IMG/VR virus record: IMGVR_UViG_3300036828_000227
Coordinates: 1-36,311 of that record
Reading direction: 5' to 3' (one strand)
Source of the DNA: a virus
DNA length: 36,311 nt
Numbering within the stretch: position 1 is the first letter of the stretch; each line of letters starts with the position of its first letter. This document shows, one piece after another, positions 23,569-30,012 of the stretch. Under the pieces are notes generated by a model that saw nothing but the letters and a program-made list of their open reading frames with translations, was not told the origin of the DNA and searched no databases. A program made the translations under genes and the position numbers.

Positions 23569-23697
23569 CCCACGCAGTCGGTAGCGAGTCCCCGCAGCGG
23601 AGATGCCACCGTGCCGGTGCGGGAGATGACGGCCGCCGTAGCCGTCGACGGTGCGATTCGGCAGGCAGAGGCCGGACGGTTGATCGGCTCACCGTAA
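23431..23697 (+). CDS. Doubtful small ORF (+ strand) in the divergent region
   Basis: 88 aa from GTG: DTEAPWLEQRTVRSKFEQQV, later VREMTAAVAVDGAIRQAEAG. Composition is protein-like, but the ribosome binding site is weak (GGAA) and it overlaps a - strand ORF. The rest of the gap, 23698-23812, shows only a near-perfect inverted repeat CCGGAT-C-ATCCGG just before operator site 8. Confidence 0.27.
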   Translation: MDTEAPWLEQRTVRSKFEQQVRQRHPVVVHGRGESWRIRIAVAYLQPTQSVASPRSGDATVPVREMTAAVAVDGAIRQAEAGRLIGSP

Positions 23698-23812
23698 CGA
23701 AGCAAGCCGAACACCAACCACCAACCGGGTGACGATTCAGCCCGGAGGGTGGTCCGGTGCGCGCTGCTACCGCACTCACGTTGGCGGCGCACACCGGATC
23801 ATCCGGCGACGT

Positions 23813-23828
23813 TGATAGACGTCGATCA
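23813..23828. promoter_or_regulatory. Operator site 8 (TGATAGACGTCGATCA)
   Basis: One mismatch to consensus. It ends 16 nt before the ATG of the first rightward early gene and just before its ribosome binding site, where a bound protein would block transcription or elongation. Confidence 0.8.
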
Positions 23829-23844
23829 CCGAAAGGAAAGCCAG

Positions 23845-24081
23845 ATGCAACAGTGCATCCACACCGACTACACGCACGGCGTTGGTCCACGCGACCTGCC
23901 GTGCAACCGTCCCGGCCAGATCGAGGTCGAGTTCTGCCCGATCCACGGCACCGACCATCGGGTCGTTGACAGCGACTCGGTGCCGTCGATGCTCGGCTAC
24001 GGCTCGGACGACTCAGTCAAGTTGGCCTGCGGGCACAGCCTCACCTGGGACCCGTTCACCGGCAAGCCGTTCGCACGTTGA
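23845..24081 (+). CDS. 78-aa Cys/His-rich early protein
   Basis: ATG 23845 with AAAGGAAAG upstream. Sequence MQQCIHTDYTHGVGPRDLPC, then EFCPIHGTDH and LACGHSLTWDPF; Cys and His pairs (CIH, C...C, CPIH, CGH) suggest a zinc-binding fold. First gene of the rightward early operon, directly under operator site 8. Function unknown. Confidence 0.72.
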   Translation: MQQCIHTDYTHGVGPRDLPCNRPGQIEVEFCPIHGTDHRVVDSDSVPSMLGYGSDDSVKLACGHSLTWDPFTGKPFAR

Positions 24082-24116
24082 TTGTCAGCGGGCGCTCACC
24101 TGTCCCCGAACAGGTT

Positions 24117-24189
24117 GGGCGCACGATGCCAACCAGCATCCCGTCTGCTCGAGATTCGGGCTGACGGTGTTCCCGAAAGGAACGCAGTA
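24117..24189 (+). ncRNA. Structured 5' leader RNA, copy 1
   Basis: Upstream of ATG 24190. P1 GATGC/GCATC (24125-24129 with 24136-24140, 6-nt loop). P2 CCGTC/GACGG (24141-24145, 24063+100-24167 region: 24163-24167) enclosing P2b GCTCG/CGGGC (24147-24151 with 24157-24161, 5-nt loop), separated by a T-T mismatch. P3 GTTCC/GGAAC with loop CGAAA (24069+100 region: 24169-24173 with 24179-24183), which covers the AAGGAA ribosome binding site. Similar in sequence and fold to 25863-25937, with compensatory changes. No known riboswitch class recognised. Confidence 0.72.
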
Positions 24190-24918
24190 ATGACTACCAC
24201 CGAAACCACAGTCGCCACGCCAGCGGCCAACGGCAACGGGTTCAAGATGGACGCCGTCATCGACGCGATGCGCGAGCTCCACGACGAGCACGACCGTTGG
24301 TACTTGTCCGAGGTGCTGTTCGAGCAGATTCCGGCCGGTCTGGCCGGGTTCTCTCAGATCCTCGACAAGGCCAAGACCGAGGGCGTTGCCGGCAGCCTCA
24401 GCGTGAACACGCTCCGGCTCTACCGGGACACGGCCAGCCGTTGGCCCGCCGACAAGCGGGTCAAGGGCATCACGTTCAGCGCCCACCGTGAGGCGATGAA
24501 CCTGGGCGACGTGACCGCAGCCAACAAAATGCTGCGGGATCTCGCTCGTCAGGGCGGGACCGGAAACGTCACCGTCAAGAGGGTCCGAGAGGCCGTGGCT
24601 GTGGCACAGAACAAGCCGGTCCGTCAGCCGTCAACAACGGCGAACGCCAAGACGAAGGCGCTCGACGTGCTGAACGACCTCGAGGCCGGGGCACCGCTGC
24701 TGATCGCAGCGATCGGGCCCGCCACCGACGACGCCGCTCTCGACAAGCTCCACCAGGGGCTGACGAAGGCGATTGCGCACGTCGAGCGGCTCCGCGCGAA
24801 GGCCGCCCGCAAGGCGGCAGCGGCCAAGAAGCCGGCGCCGGCGACGGCGAAGGCAACAGCGGCCAAGAAGGCTGCATCGTCCACCAAGAAGGGCGCAGGC
24901 GACCTGCGCGGTCTGTAA
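24190..24918 (+). CDS. DNA-associated-like protein with histone H1-like Lys/Ala tail
   Basis: 242 aa. Thr/Ala-rich N-terminus; helical core about 20-130 with LSVNTLRLYRDTASRWPADK and FSAHREAMNLGDVTAANKML that may include a helix-turn-helix; C-terminus (about 200-242) of repeated KAAAAKKPAPATAKATAAKK type, as in H1-like bacterial DNA-binding proteins. Probably binds the phage or host DNA. It is translated from a structured leader and lies 15 nt before the MoxR-type ATPase gene. Confidence 0.7.
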   Translation: MTTTETTVATPAANGNGFKMDAVIDAMRELHDEHDRWYLSEVLFEQIPAGLAGFSQILDKAKTEGVAGSLSVNTLRLYRDTASRWPADKRVKGITFSAHREAMNLGDVTAANKMLRDLARQGGTGNVTVKRVREAVAVAQNKPVRQPSTTANAKTKALDVLNDLEAGAPLLIAAIGPATDDAALDKLHQGLTKAIAHVERLRAKAARKAAAAKKPAPATAKATAAKKAASSTKKGAGDLRGL

Positions 24919-24933
24919 GGAGGCAGACGACAC

Positions 24934-25812
24934 ATGGACACGACCACAGTTGCATTTGACCTCGACACGGTCCCGGCTGACGACCGGGACCGCGTCGCGG
25001 CCCTCATCCCAGACCCACGGATCGCCGAGGCTTACGTCCACCGGACGGTCGATGGGTTTGAGGACTTCGACATTCTCGATGTTGCGGTCGAGGAAGCCGA
25101 AAACGTCATCCTTGCCGGTCCCACCGGGTCCAGCAAGACCACGCTGTTCCGGGCCTACGCGGCCGCACGAGGCTTGCCATTCGTGGTGGTCGAGTGCAAC
25201 GCCGCCATGGACCCCGGCACGATCATCGGTCGCACGACGATCGGCCCCGACGGTTCGGTCCGTTGGGTCGACGGCGACCTCACGTTGGTCGTGCGCTACG
25301 GCGGCATCGCCCTGATCGACGAGATCAACATGGCGCACCCGCGGATCACCGCGGCATGGCACCAGCTGTTGGCCGTCACCCGGGCGATGTCGGTGCCGGA
25401 GAACGGCGAGACCGTCAAGGCCGGTCGAGGTGGTGTGGGTGAGCCGCAGCAGACGCTGTTCGCTGCGGCCTACAACCCGCGCTATCAGGGCACGGTGCGG
25501 TTGAACGAGGCTCTCGGCAACCGCTTCCCGATCCCGCTCGATTGGGATTACGACCGGACCGTCGAGGCGCAGTTGGTCACGTCGGAACGGTTGCTCGATA
25601 TGGCCGAGAACGTGCGGTCGTTGGCCGAGATCCGCAGTCCGTTGTCCACGAACATGCTGATGGAGTTCGAGCGTCACGTTGGTCGTTTCAACATGGCGTT
25701 CGCTCAGCGTTGCTTGGTCGGTCACTTTGCGACTGAGGAGAGGGCGGCGGTGGCCCGTGCGTTCGAGGCCAACAGCGGTGCGATCGCCGCCGAGCTTGGT
25801 CAGCCCGTTTGA
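24934..25812 (+). CDS. MoxR-type AAA+ ATPase
   Basis: 292 aa. Walker A GPTGSSKTT (62-70), Walker B IALIDEIN (125-132), sensor-1 region AAYNP with N181, and NRFPIPLDW with R197 as likely arginine finger. The sequence after Walker B (HPRITAAWHQLLAVTR) fits MoxR/CbbQ AAA+ proteins. Such ATPases act with VWA-domain partners in remodelling or metal insertion; the VWA partner is the next gene. AAGGAGGC precedes the ATG. Confidence 0.88.
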   Translation: MDTTTVAFDLDTVPADDRDRVAALIPDPRIAEAYVHRTVDGFEDFDILDVAVEEAENVILAGPTGSSKTTLFRAYAAARGLPFVVVECNAAMDPGTIIGRTTIGPDGSVRWVDGDLTLVVRYGGIALIDEINMAHPRITAAWHQLLAVTRAMSVPENGETVKAGRGGVGEPQQTLFAAAYNPRYQGTVRLNEALGNRFPIPLDWDYDRTVEAQLVTSERLLDMAENVRSLAEIRSPLSTNMLMEFERHVGRFNMAFAQRCLVGHFATEERAAVARAFEANSGAIAAELGQPV

Positions 25813-25844
25813 CCGATCCGTTGGCTGCCAGCGGGCGGCCACCT

Positions 25845-25860
25845 TGATAGACGCCTATCA
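25845..25860. promoter_or_regulatory. Operator site 9 (TGATAGACGCCTATCA)
   Basis: One mismatch to consensus. In the gap between the ATPase and VWA genes, immediately upstream of the second structured leader. Confidence 0.85.
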
Positions 25861-25862
25861 CG

Positions 25863-25937
25863 GTGGTCGCACGATGCAAGTCAGCATCCCGTTGTCCGAA
25901 GTCCGGGCAACGGTTCGCCTCCCGAAAGGAGGAACCG
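25863..25937 (+). ncRNA. Structured 5' leader RNA, copy 2
   Basis: P1 GATGC/GCATC (25873-25877 with 25884-25888). P2 plus P2b form one continuous 10-bp helix: CCGTT/AACGG (25889-25893 with 25909-25913) then GTCCG/CGGGC (25894-25898 with 25904-25908, 5-nt loop). P3 CCTCC/GGAGG with loop CGAAA (25918-25922 with 25928-25932) hides the AGGAGG ribosome binding site of the VWA gene. Relative to copy 1, P2 changes C-G to T-A and P3 changes G-C to C-G and T-A to C-G, preserving pairing. Confidence 0.75.
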
Positions 25938-27803
25938 ATGAACACCGACCGCCGGCAGCGGTACGGTTCGACCACCGTTGACGTGGCCGACGCCGAACTC
26001 ACGCCGGAGCAGATCGTCCGGCTGACACGCTTGGGTCGTGAGCTTCGCTTGGTGGATCAGATCCTGTCGACCGATGTCGACAAGGTGCAGATCGTCAGCA
26101 AAGGCCCGGCGCCAGCATGGTCGTCGCTCGAGGGTGACAAAGTCAGCTTCGCAGCGACGCGGATGCCGGACCCGGTTGACCGCTACGACCTGGCGGTGTG
26201 GTTAGGGACGAACGCCCACGAACTCGGGCACGTTCTCTACTCACCCCGTCGTGAGTCGCCGCTGATGCAGCGAGTGATCGCGGGCAGCGACTCATACCTC
26301 GAAGGTCTGGCTCGGATGCACAACATCGTCGAGGACCAGCGCCAAGAACGGCTGATCCTGGCACGCTTCGCTCCGTGGCGTGGCTACTTGGTCGCTGCGC
26401 TCGGTCATCACCTGCACGCCGACAACGATTCGGCATGGCTGCTGATGGCCGGACGGACGTGGCTGCCCGAAGCGACGAGGGCCAAGGCGCGGGCGCATTT
26501 TGTGGCGCACCGTTCCGAGGCCGTTGCCGTCGAGGTGGCCGAGCTGATCGGCCAGTACCAGCGGCTGACGGACCCAGGTTGGACCGACAGCGACGAAGCG
26601 TGGGACGTGCTGATCGCCCTGCACTCCTTGTTCGACAATGAGATCCCCGAGGGGATCGGTTGCACGATCATGGAAGGCGGCGAGCCCAGCACCGATCCTG
26701 CTGACGCTGATGGTGCGCCAGTCACGGCCGACGAGGCCGAGGCCGAACGCCAGGCTGAGGCCGGCGGCGAGGGCGCCGAGGACGCAGGTGACGACGGGGG
26801 CGACCCCGGCGATGCCCGCAGCCAAGGCACTCCCAACCGGGACAGCAAGCCCGACGACAGCCGCGACGATGCGGCCGACGCCGGCAGCCAGGGCAAGGGC
26901 GCGGGCACGCAGTCCGCTCCCCCGTCCAAGCGTGAGCAGCGAGACGCGCTGCGGGACGAGCTGCGTGACGCGGCCGAGTCTCAGATCGACGAGGACGATG
27001 ATTCGCTCGACGAGCTGGATTCGATCCTCGACGCTCTCGACCACGGCCGGGCGGCCGACGACGTTGACGGCACTCCTGCCGAGGGCCATTACGTCGAAGC
27101 CACCGATCACGCCCGCCAGCTCCACCGTGAGATCGGCGAAGTCCTGTTGGATTTCAAGGACGCCACGGAGCCGGGCTGGAACAAGCGGACTGATTCGGGT
27201 CGGTTGAACGTGCGACGTTTGCTCGACCCGTTCGCTGACGCCGACACGCTGTTCGACCGCTACGAGCCGGGGCAGATGGACGCCACGGCTCTCGAGGTCG
27301 TTCTGCTGCTCGACATCAGCGGTTCGATGGCCCAGGACGTCGACGATCTGGCTGAGGCAACGTGGGCCATTCGTCAAGCCGTCGACGATGTCGAGGGAAC
27401 GATCACGGTGTTGACCTACGACACCCGTCAGTACGTTCTCGCGGCTCCCGGCGAACGGCCGGACGACCGCATGTTCGTCCCGGCTGCGATGGGCGGCACC
27501 GATCCCACGTCGGCGATCGGTGAGGCCTGGCAGATCCTGGCCGGTAGTGAGGCCCGCAACAAGCTGTTGATCATCATGACCGACGGCTCGTGGTCGTACA
27601 GCCAGCGGCCGGAAGAACTGATCGACGCGATGCGCCGTTATGGCGTCGCCACGATCATGGCCTTCCTGCCGCCGAAGTACGGCGACAACGGTGAAACGCC
27701 GATGCACCACTGCGAGTTTGGTGGCCGCATCGCAAGCCTGGTCGAGCTGCCTCGGCTGTTCCAGCACGTCGCACTCCGGCAGATGCAGCGAGTGTGGCTA
27801 TGA
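25938..27803 (+). CDS. HExxH metalloprotease-like / VWA-domain protein
   Basis: 621 aa. N-terminal domain has HELGH (94-98), a zinc metallopeptidase signature, with a following acidic helix (NIVEDQRQE, about 129-137) as possible third ligand. About 245-365 is a highly acidic, disordered linker (runs such as GDDGGDPGDA). The C-terminal VWA domain has a complete MIDAS: DISGS (459-463), T521 and D549 (IIMTDGS). This matches CobT/CoxE-type VWA proteins that pair with MoxR ATPases, here the preceding gene. I infer an ATPase-VWA machine acting on a metalloenzyme, cell envelope or host target; the role in a phage is unknown. Confidence 0.85.
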   Translation: MNTDRRQRYGSTTVDVADAELTPEQIVRLTRLGRELRLVDQILSTDVDKVQIVSKGPAPAWSSLEGDKVSFAATRMPDPVDRYDLAVWLGTNAHELGHVLYSPRRESPLMQRVIAGSDSYLEGLARMHNIVEDQRQERLILARFAPWRGYLVAALGHHLHADNDSAWLLMAGRTWLPEATRAKARAHFVAHRSEAVAVEVAELIGQYQRLTDPGWTDSDEAWDVLIALHSLFDNEIPEGIGCTIMEGGEPSTDPADADGAPVTADEAEAERQAEAGGEGAEDAGDDGGDPGDARSQGTPNRDSKPDDSRDDAADAGSQGKGAGTQSAPPSKREQRDALRDELRDAAESQIDEDDDSLDELDSILDALDHGRAADDVDGTPAEGHYVEATDHARQLHREIGEVLLDFKDATEPGWNKRTDSGRLNVRRLLDPFADADTLFDRYEPGQMDATALEVVLLLDISGSMAQDVDDLAEATWAIRQAVDDVEGTITVLTYDTRQYVLAAPGERPDDRMFVPAAMGGTDPTSAIGEAWQILAGSEARNKLLIIMTDGSWSYSQRPEELIDAMRRYGVATIMAFLPPKYGDNGETPMHHCEFGGRIASLVELPRLFQHVALRQMQRVWL

Positions 27804-27822
27804 GCCCGAAAGGAGGGCAGTA

Positions 27823-28428
27823 GTGGTAGCGAAAGTCGTTGCCATAGTCGAACGACGATGGGTCGTGGTGTACGCCGGCACGGTTGTCGGTGTTCATGAG
27901 GAGAAGCGGGACGCCGAGGCGCAAGCCGAACGCATGAACGCCATCCCCGAATCGGAGTTGTTCGACGATGTGCCGGTCTGTAGCGCAGACCTGGACGACG
28001 AGGAGGTCACCGACGAAGTGACGGCCGATCTGGCCCAGCTTCATCTGACCGAGATCGTCACCAGTCGCTACGCCGGGTTCAAGCGTGAGTTCGGTGTCCC
28101 GGTGCGAATCACCGTCGGGGCGCCGAGGTTCTGGAAGACCGCCTCTCAGGGCCAGCTCGAGGAAGTCAGCGAGCTCGCTCCGAGGGAGCGGATCTTCTGG
28201 CGTGAACCGATGCCGTCGGACGGCGAGATGATCCCGGTCTACGAACAGCGGCTCGCCAAGTACGCCACGTCGATCTTCGCCAAGTTGGCGGCGATCGCAC
28301 GGGCGCATCCCGGTGAGCGGTTGGTGCTGTTGTGTTACGAGAAGCCGGGCGAGTCCTGCCACCGCTGGTGGTTTGCAGCGTGGGCGAAGCGTTATGGCCT
28401 GTCGATCCCCGAGCTGGAGGTGACGTGA
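27823..28428 (+). CDS. DUF488-like protein with N-terminal extension
   Basis: 201 aa from GTG 27823 with AGGAGGGC upstream; the frame upstream is a shadow of the VWA gene. Residues about 90-195 match the DUF488 pattern: TSRYAGFKREFGVPVRITVG, and the signature LLCYEKPGESCHRWWFAAW. The N-terminal 80 residues (VVAIVERRWVVVYAG) form a separate small domain. DUF488 proteins are of unknown function, with suggested nucleic-acid links. Translated right after the VWA gene. Confidence 0.8.
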   Translation: MVAKVVAIVERRWVVVYAGTVVGVHEEKRDAEAQAERMNAIPESELFDDVPVCSADLDDEEVTDEVTADLAQLHLTEIVTSRYAGFKREFGVPVRITVGAPRFWKTASQGQLEEVSELAPRERIFWREPMPSDGEMIPVYEQRLAKYATSIFAKLAAIARAHPGERLVLLCYEKPGESCHRWWFAAWAKRYGLSIPELEVT

Positions 28429-28661
28429 TGCGGCTCGAGTTTCAGGACGTCGGGACGGAGCGGGACTTCTGGTCCAACCTGTCCGGCTACACCGTCGAGA
28501 TTGACGGCGTGGACTACGTCCTCGACGGCAGCGTCGACTTCGACCTCGAGTCGGGGGCGGTCACCGTGACCGCGAAGCATTGGGACGATGAGAAGTCAGG
28601 TGGCGTCGGTGACGACGTCGCCGTTCCCGTTGGCCCGATGTCAACCGTGAGCATCTACTGA
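28428..28661 (+). CDS. 77-aa acidic beta-rich small protein
   Basis: ATG overlaps the DUF488-like stop as TGATG. RLEFQDVGTERDFWSNLSGY, then TVEIDGVDYVLDGSVDFDLE: alternating beta strands and acidic loops. No motif recognised. Part of the early operon; tight coupling supports it. Confidence 0.68.
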   Translation: MRLEFQDVGTERDFWSNLSGYTVEIDGVDYVLDGSVDFDLESGAVTVTAKHWDDEKSGGVGDDVAVPVGPMSTVSIY

Positions 28662-28674
28662 AAGAAGGTGAGAA

Positions 28675-28980
28675 ATGTCTGAGGACAACGAAGAACTCGG
28701 CTGCGACGACAGCGAGGAACATCAGCGGCTCGAGGTCACGATCGGCGTCATGGTGCCGTTCGTGCGCCAGGCCGATGGTACTTACAAGCTGATGGCCGAC
28801 GAGCTGGTGACCACGACCGGCGGTCTGTTCAGCGACGCCGAGGAAGGCCCGTGGTGTGAAGCCTGCCAAGAGTGGGTCGATGGCCCCGGGGCGATCATGT
28901 CGCGGGCTGACCACGTCGTCGGTCGGTTGCTCGGCTCGGTGGCGGCGTTGATGACGTCGCTGGAGGCCGGCGATGGCTGA
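28675..28980 (+). CDS. 101-aa acidic protein with CxxC
   Basis: AAAGAAGGTGAG precedes the ATG. EVTIGVMVPFVRQADGTYKL, then WCEACQEWVDGPG with a CxxC. Overlaps the next gene by 8 nt. Function unknown. Confidence 0.68.
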   Translation: MSEDNEELGCDDSEEHQRLEVTIGVMVPFVRQADGTYKLMADELVTTTGGLFSDAEEGPWCEACQEWVDGPGAIMSRADHVVGRLLGSVAALMTSLEAGDG

Positions 28981-29335
28981 CCGCGTGAAGTGCGCCGATT
29001 GCGGCGAGACGCTGCACCAGGTTCCCGGCGGTCACGGCCCGGTGTGGGTGAACCCCGGCGGGTACGCCGCCTGTCTGGCAAGCGACGGGTCGCTCCCCCG
29101 GGTGCCGCACGCGCATCGCCCGGAGGCGACCGAGACGGTTCTGACTGGCACCGGCGAGAAGTCGCTGCCAATCGACACCGTCGATCGGTTGTACGCCTAT
29201 CGCAGCGGCCAGGACCCCGATCGCCGGGCCTGTCCCGAGTGCGGGACGTTGCTCGACGAGGACGGCTACTGCGTCGACGTCGGGTGCTCGCTCTGTGGCA
29301 AGACGCCGCCGCCCGAATCACACGAAAGGAGGTGA
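28973..29335 (+). CDS. 120-aa double zinc-ribbon protein
   Basis: N-terminal CADCGETLHQVPGGHG and C-terminal CPECGTLLDEDGYC then CSLCG: four CxxC-type knuckles, probably two zinc sites. Members of this class in phage early operons are usually uncharacterised; they may bind nucleic acid or host proteins. Ends just before the next start. Confidence 0.7.
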   Translation: MADRVKCADCGETLHQVPGGHGPVWVNPGGYAACLASDGSLPRVPHAHRPEATETVLTGTGEKSLPIDTVDRLYAYRSGQDPDRRACPECGTLLDEDGYCVDVGCSLCGKTPPPESHERR

Positions 29336-29336
29336 G

Positions 29337-29504
29337 ATGGCTACCCCGCCGAAATGCTGCTTCTGCCGTGATCCGATCCAGCCGGTCGATGGCCGCTGGG
29401 TCGGGATCGTCAGCGGCCAGCCCGACTGCCGACACGCACCCGACGGAGCGCACGCCCGTCAGGTTGTGATCCAGCCGGCTGACCGCTCGACGACCTGCTC
29501 CTGA
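29337..29504 (+). CDS. 55-aa small Cys-rich protein, last gene of the early operon
   Basis: ATG 29337 with AAAGGAGGTGAG upstream, a near-perfect ribosome binding site. Sequence ATPPKCCFCRDPIQPVDGRW and CRHAPDGAH suggest CxxC...C.H zinc binding. Its stop codon TGA is the first three bases of operator site 10, with a strong terminator after it. Confidence 0.68.
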   Translation: MATPPKCCFCRDPIQPVDGRWVGIVSGQPDCRHAPDGAHARQVVIQPADRSTTCS

Positions 29505-29517
29505 CAGACGTCTAGCA
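29502..29517. promoter_or_regulatory. Operator site 10 (TGACAGACGTCTAGCA)
   Basis: Two mismatches to consensus. Supplies the stop codon of the last rightward early gene and lies 3 bp before the terminator stem. Confidence 0.75.
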
Positions 29518-29520
29518 CAT

Positions 29521-29572
29521 CCGCCCGTCCGTGGCCCCGTTCAGCGCGGGGTCGCGGGCGGGCCCTTTTTTT
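29521..29572 (+). terminator. Intrinsic terminator of the rightward early operon
   Basis: GC-rich stem (outer CCGCCC/GGGCGG, inner CCCCG/CGGGG) followed by GCCC and seven T (29566-29572). It is the best canonical terminator in the window and overlaps the 3' end of the convergent 62-aa gene. Confidence 0.8.
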
Positions 29573-29729
29573 GTCGCTCGGCGATGGCCGTCAGCACCGT
29601 CAGGACCTGATCGGTCATGGCCCGGTGGTGGAGCCCGGTCGCCTCGCGCTCGAGCTGCGCCCGGCGAACACCGGCGGCTTGGGTCTGGCGGGTCTTGGCG
29701 CTCTTGTGGCGGTGGGGCCTCTCGGACAT
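29541..29729 (-). CDS. 62-aa basic small protein, last gene of the replication operon
   Basis: From ATG 29729: SERPHRHKSAKTRQTQAAGV, then RRAQLEREATGLHHRAM and a Lys/Pro-rich end. Basic and helical, perhaps nucleic-acid binding. It is 283 nt downstream of the primase gene and its 3' codons overlap the opposing terminator. Existence moderately supported; function unknown. Confidence 0.5.
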   Translation of the reverse strand: MSERPHRHKSAKTRQTQAAGVRRAQLEREATGLHHRAMTDQVLTVLTAIAERQKKGPPATPR

Positions 29730-30012
29730 CAGGCCGGTCGGCCCGGTCCCAGTAGAGGCGCAATCGGGCTCGCTGGAAAAGCCCTCGCCGCCCCTCACCG
29801 TTCGGCCCGGCGGAAGGCTCGGCGGGCTCGGTGCCACTCGTCGATGCCGACCAGCGCGTCGTCGATTGAGCGGCGCCAGCGGCGGGCGAGGCGGCGTCGT
29901 CTCAGGGTCTCAAAACGGTTCCCGTGGCCCAGACCCAACCACCCCCTACGGGGGTGGTGGTTGGTATCGGAGCCAGGATCGAGGTAGTTCCGAGTGGGTC
30001 CCATGCTGTTCC
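29730..30012. other. Region downstream of the primase gene with a strong hairpin
   Basis: About 280 bp without a convincing gene. The main feature is a GC-rich hairpin at 29935-29964: CCAACC and ACCCCC pair with GGGGGT and GGTTGG, with a 3-nt bulge and loop TAC. It lies about 50 nt past the primase stop on the - strand and could be a weak terminator or RNA-stabilising element; no U-tract. Confidence 0.45.

Noticed and set aside
27808-27822. Third copy of the structured leader before the DUF488-like gene
   Set aside because: Only the CCCGAAAGGAGGGC ribosome-binding hairpin is shared; the P1 and P2 sequences are absent.
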